From: Thermoleophilaceae bacterium
GTDB taxonomy: Bacteria > Actinomycetota > Thermoleophilia > Solirubrobacterales > Thermoleophilaceae
DNA length: 33,827 nucleotides
Direction: 5' to 3'
NCBI GenBank assembly: GCA_025928265.1
Contig: JAICJV010000025.1
Coordinates: 1 to 33,827, forward strand
The notes beneath the pieces are model-generated. The model was given only the letters and a program-made list of their open reading frames with translations. It was not told the origin of the DNA and searched no databases. Position numbers and translations under genes: made by a program. Positions within the stretch are counted from its first letter, which is position 1; each line of letters starts with the position of its first letter. This document shows, one piece after another, positions 16,301 through 22,837 of the stretch.

Positions 16301-17161
16301 ATGCGGATCGCCACCTGGAACGTGAACTCGGTCAAGCAGCGCGTCCCGCGACTCCTGCCGTGGCTGGACGAGCGCAAGCCGGACGTGGTCTGCCTCCAGG
16401 AGACGAAGCTCGCCGACGAGTCGTTCGCGGAGCTGCTGGGCGACGAGCTGAGCGGGCGCGGCTACGAGGTGGCCACGCATGGCGAGGCCGCATGGAACGG
16501 CGTGGCGATCCTCTCGCGCGCGGGCCTCGAGGACGTCGAGCGCGGGCTGCCGGACGGACCCGGATTCCCGCACCCCGAGGCGCGGGCGGTGACGGCCACC
16601 TGCGGGGGCGTCCGCGTGATCTCGGTGTACGTGCCGAACGGTCGCTCACCTGGCTCCGACCACTACGAGTACAAGCTCGCGTGGCTCGCGGCGCTGCGCG
16701 ACTACGTCGCCGCCGGCCCGGAGGAGGTGGTGGTCTGCGGCGACATGAACGTCGCGCCCACCGACGACGACGTGTTCGACCCGGAGGCCTACGAAGGGCA
16801 CACGCACGTGACGCCGCCGGAGCGCGACGCCTTGAAGGCGCTACAGAGGCTCGGCCTGCACGACGTGGTGCGCGACCACTGGCCGAACGAGCGCGTCTTC
16901 TCCTACTGGGACTACCGGGCGGGGATGTTCCACCAGGACCTGGGCATGCGCATCGACCTGATCCTGGCGGGCGGCCCGGTCGCGAAACGGGTGAAGGCGG
17001 CGTGGATCGATCGGCAGGCCCGCAAGGGCAAGGGGCCGAGCGACCACGCGCCGGTGATCGTGGACCTCGACGAAGCGCCCGACGGCGATATCGGGCCCGT
17101 CGTGCCGCCGCCCTCGAATCCCGTCATCAGGCGCGGGAAGAAGAAGCTCCCCCAGAGCTAG
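16301..17161 (+). CDS. xthA: Exodeoxyribonuclease III (ExoIII/AP endonuclease family)
   Basis: A 286-residue EEP-fold nuclease. Diagnostic motifs: MRIATWNVNSVKQR at the N-terminus (metal-site Asn), CLQETKL with Glu34, WNGVAILSR, VVCGDMNVAPTDDDVFDP, and the C-terminal catalytic SDHAPVIVD. It cleaves DNA at abasic sites and degrades 3' ends in base excision repair. The start follows from the canonical MRIATWN. The stop codon shares a CTAG with the stop of the convergent LigD-type polymerase gene. The last 25 residues (VVPPPSNPVIRRGKKKLPQS) are a basic extension beyond the nuclease fold. The neighbour is also a DNA repair enzyme. Confidence 0.95.
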   Translation: MRIATWNVNSVKQRVPRLLPWLDERKPDVVCLQETKLADESFAELLGDELSGRGYEVATHGEAAWNGVAILSRAGLEDVERGLPDGPGFPHPEARAVTATCGGVRVISVYVPNGRSPGSDHYEYKLAWLAALRDYVAAGPEEVVVCGDMNVAPTDDDVFDPEAYEGHTHVTPPERDALKALQRLGLHDVVRDHWPNERVFSYWDYRAGMFHQDLGMRIDLILAGGPVAKRVKAAWIDRQARKGKGPSDHAPVIVDLDEAPDGDIGPVVPPPSNPVIRRGKKKLPQS

Positions 17162-18213
17162 CGCGGCCTGTCCTTGTCGCGCGACGGCTGCACGCGCTTG
17201 GGCTCGCCGGGCATCTTCGGGTAGTCGGGCGGGTACGGCATGTCCCCGTCGGGATCGCGCTCGTACATCTCGAGCAGCGGTTCGAGCGAGTGCGCTACGT
17301 CGTCGATCGCCGCGTGCCTGTCCCCCACCTCGGCGAAGCGCGCCGGCATGGTCTCCACGGTGAAGTCCTCGGGCGCGACGTCCGGCAGCTCGTCCCACGT
17401 CACGGGCGCCGACACCGGCGCGCCCGGCTTCGGGCGGATGCTGTAGGCGGAGGCGATCGTGCGGTCGCGCGCGTTCTGGTTGTAGTCGACGAAGATGCGC
17501 TCGCCGCGCTCCTCCTTCCACCACTTCGTCGTGACCTCGCCCGGCAGGCGCCGCTCGAGCTCGCGGCCGAACGCGATCGCGGCGTGGCGCACGTCGGTGA
17601 ACGTCCAGCGCGGCTCGATCCGCACGTAGATGTGCACGCCGCGGCCGCCCGACGTCTTCGGAAACCCGGCGTAGCCGAGGTCGGCGAGCACCTCGCGCGC
17701 GCACCCCGCGACGCGCACGGCGTCGTCGAAGTCGGTGCCGGGCTGCGGGTCGAGGTCGAGCCGCAGCTCGTCGGGATGGTCGACGTCGCCCGAGCGGACC
17801 GGCCACGGGTGGAATGTGATCGTGCCCATCTGTGCCGCCCACGCGACGTCGGCGAGCTGGGTCGGGCACACCTCGTCGGCGTGGCGGCCTGACGGGAACT
17901 CGATGCGCGCCGTCTGCACGTACGGCGGGGCGCCCTTCGGGATGCGCTTCTGGAAGAACGCGTCGCCCCCACCCCACTCGCGCGTCGAGAGCCGGATGCC
18001 CGGGTGCACGCCCTTCGGCCAGCGCTCGAGAGTCGTGGGCCGCCGGTCGAGCGCGCGCATGATCCCATCGCCGACTGCGACGTAGTAGCGGACCACGTCG
18101 AGCTTCGTGATCTCGCCGGTCCGGTCGGTCGCCGGGAAGATCACGCGGTCCGGGCTCGACACCCGAACGTCGATCCCATCGGCCTCGACAGTCGTGGTTT
18201 CGGAAGCGGGCAT
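17158..18213 (-). CDS. LigD-type polymerase/primase (NHEJ polymerase domain protein)
   Basis: A 351-residue stand-alone protein of the archaeo-eukaryotic primase family as found in LigD (PolDom). Catalytic motifs are complete: Asp153/Asp155 in RLDLDPQPG, SGGRGVH at 188-194, and Asp243 in FVDYNQNARDRT. N-terminal SSPDRVIFPATDRTGEITK and YYVAVGDGIMRAL are typical. In Ku-dependent end joining it would fill or extend broken ends with a preference for ribonucleotides. No ligase, nuclease or Ku gene is in the window, so the partner ligase must lie elsewhere. ATG 18213 is used; repeat copy 2 lies just upstream in the promoter region. Confidence 0.92.
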   Translation of the reverse strand: MPASETTTVEADGIDVRVSSPDRVIFPATDRTGEITKLDVVRYYVAVGDGIMRALDRRPTTLERWPKGVHPGIRLSTREWGGGDAFFQKRIPKGAPPYVQTARIEFPSGRHADEVCPTQLADVAWAAQMGTITFHPWPVRSGDVDHPDELRLDLDPQPGTDFDDAVRVAGCAREVLADLGYAGFPKTSGGRGVHIYVRIEPRWTFTDVRHAAIAFGRELERRLPGEVTTKWWKEERGERIFVDYNQNARDRTIASAYSIRPKPGAPVSAPVTWDELPDVAPEDFTVETMPARFAEVGDRHAAIDDVAHSLEPLLEMYERDPDGDMPYPPDYPKMPGEPKRVQPSRDKDRPR

Positions 18214-18231
18214 GACTGAAGTTTGTACTAG

Positions 18232-18306
18232 GCGAAATGTTCGATCCCGGCGGCCTGCGCCCGTGAGCGCGAACGCCGGGGGACCGGGATCTCCATTTCG
18301 CTAAGC
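18232..18306 (+). repeat. Palindromic repeat element, copy 2
   Basis: Same element and orientation as 12640-12715, with five substitutions in about 75 bp. The ends are GCGAAATG (18232-18239) and CATTTCGC (18294-18301). In this copy the second stem is perfect (GATCCCGG at 18243-18250 with CCGGGATC at 18284-18291), whereas the central palindrome has one mismatched pair. This copy lies between divergent genes (polymerase start 18213, Cys-rich protein start 18329), so it cannot simply be a terminator and must sit in or near promoters. Confidence 0.8.
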
Positions 18307-18328
18307 GGGTAGCGTTCGCGGCGAGCGG

Positions 18329-18763
18329 ATGAGCCACGCAAGAGAGATGATCGAGGCCTCGCCGGGCACGCCTGAGTTCGACGTCGACGAGCTCGCGGCC
18401 GCGATCGACGGCTGCATCGACTGCGAGCAGAGCTGCACGGCGTGTGCCGACGCGGATGTGGCCGAGCCGGACGTCGCCGAGATGCGCAGATGCATCGGGC
18501 TCTGCCTCGACTGCGCGGACGTATGCGCGGCCACCGCCCGGGTGCTGTCGCGGCAGACCCGCTACGACAAGTATCTCGTCCAGCGCCTGCTCGAGGCCTG
18601 CGTGCGCGCCTGTTCCAGCTGCGCGGAGGAGTGCGAGCGGCACGCGCAGCACCACGAGCACTGCCGCGTCTGTGCCGAGGTCTGTCGCAGCTGCGAGCGC
18701 GCGTGCCGGACGCTGCTGGACGCACAGGCGTTCGAGGAGATCGACGCGCTGCGCGGCGGGTAG
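18329..18763 (+). CDS. Cys-rich four-helix-bundle copper-storage-like protein
   Basis: A 144-residue protein with 17 cysteines, arranged in four clusters of CxxC/CxxxC spacing: 29-32-36-39, 55-59-62-66, 91-95-98-102 and 112-115-119-122-126. Each cluster falls on one predicted helix. This is the pattern of four-helix-bundle copper proteins such as Csp3, which line the bundle core with thiolates and store many Cu(I) ions. No signal peptide is seen, so it should be cytosolic. It is the first gene of a plus-strand unit with EncFtn and encapsulin, 36 bases upstream of the former. Its last residues (IDALRGG) resemble the cargo tail of EncFtn. The ribosome-binding site is weak; ATG 18347 is an alternative start. 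Confidence 0.85.
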   Translation: MSHAREMIEASPGTPEFDVDELAAAIDGCIDCEQSCTACADADVAEPDVAEMRRCIGLCLDCADVCAATARVLSRQTRYDKYLVQRLLEACVRACSSCAEECERHAQHHEHCRVCAEVCRSCERACRTLLDAQAFEEIDALRGG

Positions 18764-18799
18764 CGGCGCGGGCATCCGTCCATAGCGAAGGGAGGATCG

Positions 18800-19174
18800 A
18801 TGGGCTTCGACCAGTACCACGAGCCGCCGGACGAGCTTCCGGCCACGACCAGGACGTTCGCGCGGTTGTGCGCGTCGCTGACGGAGGAAGCCGAGGCGAT
18901 CGGGTGGTACGAGCAGCGAATCGCCATCGAGACCGACCCCGAGGCCGTCGCCGTCATGCGTGACGCGGTCGGCGAGGAGTACAAGCACTTCAGCATGGAC
19001 CTCGAGTTCCTGCTGCGCCGGACGCCCGCGTGGCGCGAGATCGCGCAGGGGATCCTGTTCCAGCCGGGCGACATCGTCGAGCACGGCGAGGAGGCCGAGG
19101 AGGAGGCGCTCGAGGGTGGCGCCGACAGCTCGGGCGACGGCTCGCTCGGCATCGGCGGGCTGCGGGGGGCGTGA
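18800..19174 (+). CDS. Encapsulated ferritin-like protein (EncFtn)
   Basis: A 124-residue ferritin-like protein. Two helices carry the metal-site residues Glu32 and Glu60-x-x-His63 (EEYKH), matching the Glu32/Glu62/His65 ferroxidase ligands described for EncFtn. The middle (WREIAQGILFQPGDIVEHGE) also fits the family. The C-terminal tail DGSLGIGGLRGA (113-124) after a Gly/Ser/Glu-rich linker is an encapsulin targeting peptide. It should oxidise Fe(II) at subunit interfaces inside the encapsulin shell. A GGGAGGA Shine-Dalgarno precedes ATG 18800; the stop is one base before the encapsulin ATG. Gene order is the standard cargo-then-shell arrangement. Confidence 0.95.
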   Translation: MGFDQYHEPPDELPATTRTFARLCASLTEEAEAIGWYEQRIAIETDPEAVAVMRDAVGEEYKHFSMDLEFLLRRTPAWREIAQGILFQPGDIVEHGEEAEEEALEGGADSSGDGSLGIGGLRGA

Positions 19175-19175
19175 C

Positions 19176-19976
19176 ATGAACCATCTGCTGCGCTCGCACG
19201 CCCCGATCAGTGACAACGTCTGGAACGAGCTCGACGAGGAGGCGCGCGAGCGGCTCACGCCGGCGCTGGCGGCGCGCAAGCTCGTCGACTTCTCGGGCCC
19301 GCTCGGCTGGGAGCACTCGGCCACCAACCTCGGGCGCACCACCCCGCTCCCCTCAGCGCCGGCCGACGGTGCACAGGGTCGCCGGCGGCGCGTGCTCCCG
19401 CTGGTGGAGCTGCGCGTGGACTTCGAGCTCTCGCGGGAGGAGCTCCGGGACGCCGACCGCGGCGCGCCCGACGCGGACCTGGAGGCGCTCGACGATGCCG
19501 CGCACCGAATCGCGCTGGCCGAGAACGTCGCCGTCTTCCACGGCTGGAACGACGCGATCACAGGCATCGCGGAGGCGTCGCCGCACGAAGGCCTGCGACT
19601 GGGCGACGACACCAACGAGTACCCGACGCCGGTCGCCGAGGCCGTCGAGAAGATGATGTGCCAGGGGGTGACCGGCCCGTACGGGCTGGCGCTCGGCCGC
19701 GAGCAGTACCGGCGCGTGGTGGAGACCGCTGAGCACGGCGGCTACCTGCTGCTCGACCACCTCCGCAAGATCCTCGAGGGCCCGATCGTGTGGGCGCCGG
19801 GCGTGCGCGGCGCGGTGGTCGTGAGCATGCGCGGCGGCGACTTCTCGTTCGAGTCCGGCCAGGACCTCTCGATCGGCTACGACTCGCACGACGCGAACGT
19901 CGTGCGGCTGTACCTGGAGGAGAGCTTCAGCTTCCTCGTGGCCACTCCCGAGGCGGCCGTGGCGATCGCGGACTGA
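19176..19976 (+). CDS. Encapsulin nanocompartment shell protein (linocin/CFP29 family)
   Basis: A 266-residue HK97-fold shell protein of family 1 encapsulins. The N-terminal arm NHLLRSHAPISDNVWNELDE, GPLGWEHSATNLGRT, LPLVELRVDFELSREEL, the segment ENVAVFHGWNDAITGI, and the C-terminal YLEESFSFLVATPEAA all fit. Subunits assemble into an icosahedral cage whose interior N-terminal region holds the cargo tail. The start is ATG 19176, one base after the EncFtn stop, preceded by GGGGGG; earlier in-frame codons would read through EncFtn in another frame. It ends one base from the convergent CDF transporter. Together with EncFtn it forms an iron-storing compartment. Confidence 0.95.
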   Translation: MNHLLRSHAPISDNVWNELDEEARERLTPALAARKLVDFSGPLGWEHSATNLGRTTPLPSAPADGAQGRRRRVLPLVELRVDFELSREELRDADRGAPDADLEALDDAAHRIALAENVAVFHGWNDAITGIAEASPHEGLRLGDDTNEYPTPVAEAVEKMMCQGVTGPYGLALGREQYRRVVETAEHGGYLLLDHLRKILEGPIVWAPGVRGAVVVSMRGGDFSFESGQDLSIGYDSHDANVVRLYLEESFSFLVATPEAAVAIAD

Positions 19977-19977
19977 G

Positions 19978-20916
19978 CTACTCGACCGGCGTCAGGTAGA
20001 GCCGCGCCACCGTGGGCACATCGCGGCAGACCTCCGCGCGCAGCGTGGCGAGGAGGCCGGCCACCCCGTCGGCGTCGAGGCGCGGGTCCATTCGCACGTC
20101 GGCGGCCACCAGGACCTGCCCGGGACCGAGGTAGACGGCCTCGAGGTTGCGAACGTCCTCGAGACCCTCGGCGGCGACCAGCCGGTCGTGCAGGCGCTGT
20201 ACGTAGCGGTCGGGCACGGACTGGTTCGCCAGCAGCTGCCGGTTCCGCGCCGTGAGGCGGAGGGCGATGTAGGCGAGCAGGCAGCCGATCGCAAGCGTGG
20301 CGAGCGCGTCCGGGAGCGCGGACCCCGTGAGCTTGTGCAGCACGAGCGCGACCAGCGCGAGCCCCGCGCCGGCCACATCGACGGAGTCCTCGAGGTAGAC
20401 GGTGGTGACGGTCGGGTCGGGGCTCTCGCGCAGCAGCGTCTTCACGCTCACCCCGCGATCGCGCGCTTGCTTCTTGAGCGTGCGAATCGCGATCGTGCGG
20501 CTCGTGCCGTCGAGCGTGAGCGCCACGACCAGCACGCCCACGCCGACCCACAGGTCGTCCAGCGGGAGCGGGTTGAACAGGGCTCGGATGCCCTCGGCGA
20601 TCGACAGCGCGCCGCCGATCAGGAACATCCCGATCGCCGCGAGCAGCGCCCAGTAGTAGCGCTCCGGCCCGTAGCCGAACGGGTGCGTGGCGTCGGGGTC
20701 GCGCTCGCTGCGGCGGATCGCCACGTACAGGAACACCTCGTTGCCCGCGTCGGCGATCGTGTGGAGCGTCTCGGCCACCAGCGCCGATGACCCGGTGAGC
20801 GCCGCGGCGATCCCCTTCGCCAGCGCGATGAGCGTGTTCGCGAGCAGCGCGGCCAGGACGCTGCGCATGCTCCCGTCGGACCCGCGGACCGGCGGTGGTG
20901 GCGGTTGAAAGCTCAA
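19978..20916 (-). CDS. Cation diffusion facilitator (CDF) transporter, ZnT9-like motif
   Basis: A 312-residue CDF family metal exporter with about six transmembrane segments and a C-terminal cytoplasmic domain. TM2 has HTIAD (His52, Asp56) where family members bind metal; TM5 has EDSVD (Glu176, Asp180) instead of the His/Asp-x3-Asp of most bacterial CDFs, resembling the LED motif of the ZnT9 branch. The DATHPFGYGPERYYWALLAA loop is typical. It probably exports a divalent metal in exchange for protons. I prefer the TTG at 20916 because it overlaps the stop of the upstream gene as TTGA and gives a normal N-terminus; ATG 20868 would remove 16 residues. Last gene of the GT83/GT2/GxGD operon. Confidence 0.88.
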   Translation of the reverse strand: MSFQPPPPPVRGSDGSMRSVLAALLANTLIALAKGIAAALTGSSALVAETLHTIADAGNEVFLYVAIRRSERDPDATHPFGYGPERYYWALLAAIGMFLIGGALSIAEGIRALFNPLPLDDLWVGVGVLVVALTLDGTSRTIAIRTLKKQARDRGVSVKTLLRESPDPTVTTVYLEDSVDVAGAGLALVALVLHKLTGSALPDALATLAIGCLLAYIALRLTARNRQLLANQSVPDRYVQRLHDRLVAAEGLEDVRNLEAVYLGPGQVLVAADVRMDPRLDADGVAGLLATLRAEVCRDVPTVARLYLTPVE

Positions 20917-21710
20917 GAGACGCCCACACGATGCCGTACCCATCGTTCGCCGAGCGGCGTGCGCCGGAGCAGCTCGACTCCGATGAGCACGACCGCGGGC
21001 GGCACCGTGGCCGGCAGCACGTCGTAGATCGCGAACAGCTGGTCCCAGCAGAGCGTGGCGACGAGCAGCACCAGGGCGGCGCGCAGCTGCGGCACGTGCT
21101 CGACCGCCAGGATCGCGCCCAGCACGGCGGCCGCGAAGAAGTCCCCGTAGCCCAGCGTCGATCCACCGAACACGCCCGCCTGCAGCCGCGGCAGGCCGGC
21201 CGCCGGGTGCGCCGCCACCAGCACGGCGTTCGGCGCCTGCAGCTGGTTCGAGAACACCAGGTACGCGTCGACGGCCGCCATCGCGATCACCCCGGCCTTG
21301 AGCAGCACGAGCGGCGCAACGCCCGTCAGGAGGCGTCCGAGCGCGATCGCCGAGCCCGCGATCAGCAGCACGCCGGCGGCCTGGCCGACGAGACTCGTCT
21401 GGAGCGTCCACGCCAGCACGAGCAGCGGCACCGCGAGCAGCGCGAGCCAGGGCCGGCCGCCGCGCATCGCCCATCCCAGGGCGATCGCGCAGCCGGACGG
21501 CACGAGCAGCAGCGCCGTCCACGTGAGCACATCCGCCGAAGCGGGGGTCAGCGAGATGACCCCGACCACGACCGCAATCGAGAGCGGCGGGACGAGCGCC
21601 CACGCGCGGCCACGCAGGCGTGCGAGCCAGTCCGGCACGCCGGCGCCCGGCAGCGCGACGCAGGCCGCCTGGGCGATGCTCAGTGTGAACGTGTGGGTCT
21701 CGAACCACAT
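20913..21710 (-). CDS. Presenilin/signal-peptide-peptidase-like GxGD membrane protein
   Basis: A 265-residue polytopic membrane protein with about nine hydrophobic segments. Segment 6 contains VDAYLVFSN (Asp148), which aligns with the YD motif region of signal peptide peptidase; segment 7 contains STLGYGDFF (Asp190), a GxGD motif; segment 9 starts VPPAVVLIG, at the position of the PAL motif. Order and spacing match the presenilin/SPP intramembrane aspartyl protease fold, so I infer intramembrane cleavage. Prepilin peptidases also use GxGD but have a different layout. ATG 21710 overlaps the end of the GT2 gene by 31 bases; the in-frame ATG at 21779 would add 23 non-hydrophobic residues and is less likely. 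The stop overlaps the CDF start (TTGA). The call rests on motif reading only. Confidence 0.65.
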   Translation of the reverse strand: MWFETHTFTLSIAQAACVALPGAGVPDWLARLRGRAWALVPPLSIAVVVGVISLTPASADVLTWTALLLVPSGCAIALGWAMRGGRPWLALLAVPLLVLAWTLQTSLVGQAAGVLLIAGSAIALGRLLTGVAPLVLLKAGVIAMAAVDAYLVFSNQLQAPNAVLVAAHPAAGLPRLQAGVFGGSTLGYGDFFAAAVLGAILAVEHVPQLRAALVLLVATLCWDQLFAIYDVLPATVPPAVVLIGVELLRRTPLGERWVRHRVGVS

Positions 21711-22837
21711 GCCGCGCGGGGTACGGCTTCCGAGCCTAGAAGCCGATCCACGCGGGGCGACGGTTCCGCAAAGACCCACCAGCGCAGACAGACATACCGC
21801 GACAGCGTCGCGCCGATGCTCGCCATGACGAGCACGATCACCTCGAGCATTGGTGCGGGCTGTGCGACCAGTGCGTGCAACACCGCGAGCGCGCCGCTGG
21901 TCAGACCGAGCGCGAGCAGGAAAACCAGACCGCCGAGCAGCTGGTGACGCAGGGCATCACGGCGCCCGCGAACCCCGAACGTGATCCGCCGATTGGCCGC
22001 GGTGTTCCCGATCGCCGTGAGCGCGAGAGCAAGCGCGTTAGACGCGCCCGGCGACAATCCGGTGCGCAGGGCGAGGAAGAGCAGCGCGTAGGCGATCGTG
22101 GAAAAGACGCCGATGGCGAGAAATCGGATCAGCTGGCCCGTGAGAGCCAGCCGCACGACACCGAGGAGGTCATCCCACGCCGTCGGCACGATCTGCACGC
22201 GCGAGTCGAGGTCCTCGACCCAGTCGACGGGCACCTCGTGGATGCGCAGTCCCGCGCGCTGGGCGAGCACGAGCAGCTCGGTGTCGAAGAACCAGCCCTG
22301 GTCCTGGACCGCGGGAAGGAGGTCGCGCACCGCGTCGCTGCGCGCTGCCTTGAACCCGCACTGGGCGTCGGAGAAGCGGGTGCGCAGGACCGTGTGGAGA
22401 AGGCGGTTGTATCCGCGCGAGATCAGCTCGCGCTTCGGGCTGCGCGTGGTTCGCGCGCCGCCGGCGAGCCGCGATCCGATGGCCAGGTCGCTGTGGCCGG
22501 ACACGAGCGGTGCGACCAGCGGCAGGAGTGCGCGGAGGTCCGTCGAGAGGTCCACGTCCATGTAGCAGACGACCGGCGCGCGGCTGCTCGCCCATGCCGC
22601 GCGCAGCGCGCGACCGCGTCCCTTCTCGTCGAGGTGGAGCACCTCCACGCCATCCAGCTCGCCCGCGAGCGTGTGTGCGGCGTCGAGCGTCCCGTCGCAG
22701 CTCGCGTTGTCGGCGATCACGATCCGCCAGCCGAACGGGAAGCCGTCGGTCAGGTGATCGTGCAGGCGGCGAATCGACCCGGGTAGTGCCGCCTCCTCGT
22801 TGTAGACGGGCACGACGATGTCCACCATCGCGCTCAT
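21680..22837 (-). CDS. GT2 polyprenyl-phosphate glycosyltransferase with GtrA domain
   Basis: A 385-residue two-part protein. Residues 1-235 are a family 2 glycosyltransferase of the dolichol-phosphate mannose/glucose synthase type: VDIVVPVYNEEAALPGSIRR, the metal-binding DVD in YMDVDLSTDL, and DAQCGFKAARSDAV. The C-terminal ~130 residues (IRFLAIGVFSTIAYALLFLA, NTAANRRITFGVRG, YVCLRWWVF) are a four-TM GtrA domain associated with lipid-linked sugar flipping. It should transfer a hexose from a nucleotide to polyprenyl phosphate at the inner membrane face. The GT-C enzyme encoded just upstream (ATGA overlap) would use such a donor outside. The last ~20 residues overlap the next gene. Confidence 0.9.
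   Translation of the reverse strand: MSAMVDIVVPVYNEEAALPGSIRRLHDHLTDGFPFGWRIVIADNASCDGTLDAAHTLAGELDGVEVLHLDEKGRGRALRAAWASSRAPVVCYMDVDLSTDLRALLPLVAPLVSGHSDLAIGSRLAGGARTTRSPKRELISRGYNRLLHTVLRTRFSDAQCGFKAARSDAVRDLLPAVQDQGWFFDTELLVLAQRAGLRIHEVPVDWVEDLDSRVQIVPTAWDDLLGVVRLALTGQLIRFLAIGVFSTIAYALLFLALRTGLSPGASNALALALTAIGNTAANRRITFGVRGRRDALRHQLLGGLVFLLALGLTSGALAVLHALVAQPAPMLEVIVLVMASIGATLSRYVCLRWWVFAEPSPRVDRLLGSEAVPRAACGSRPTRSH

Noticed and set aside
18960-19976. Longer encapsulin N-terminus beginning within EncFtn
   Set aside because: The extra residues are an out-of-frame reading of EncFtn, and the family begins at the methionine at 19176.
21711-21779. Longer start of the GxGD membrane protein
   Set aside because: The 23 added residues are hydrophilic, Arg-rich and overlap the GT2 coding region by 100 bases; no signal peptide or conserved motif.
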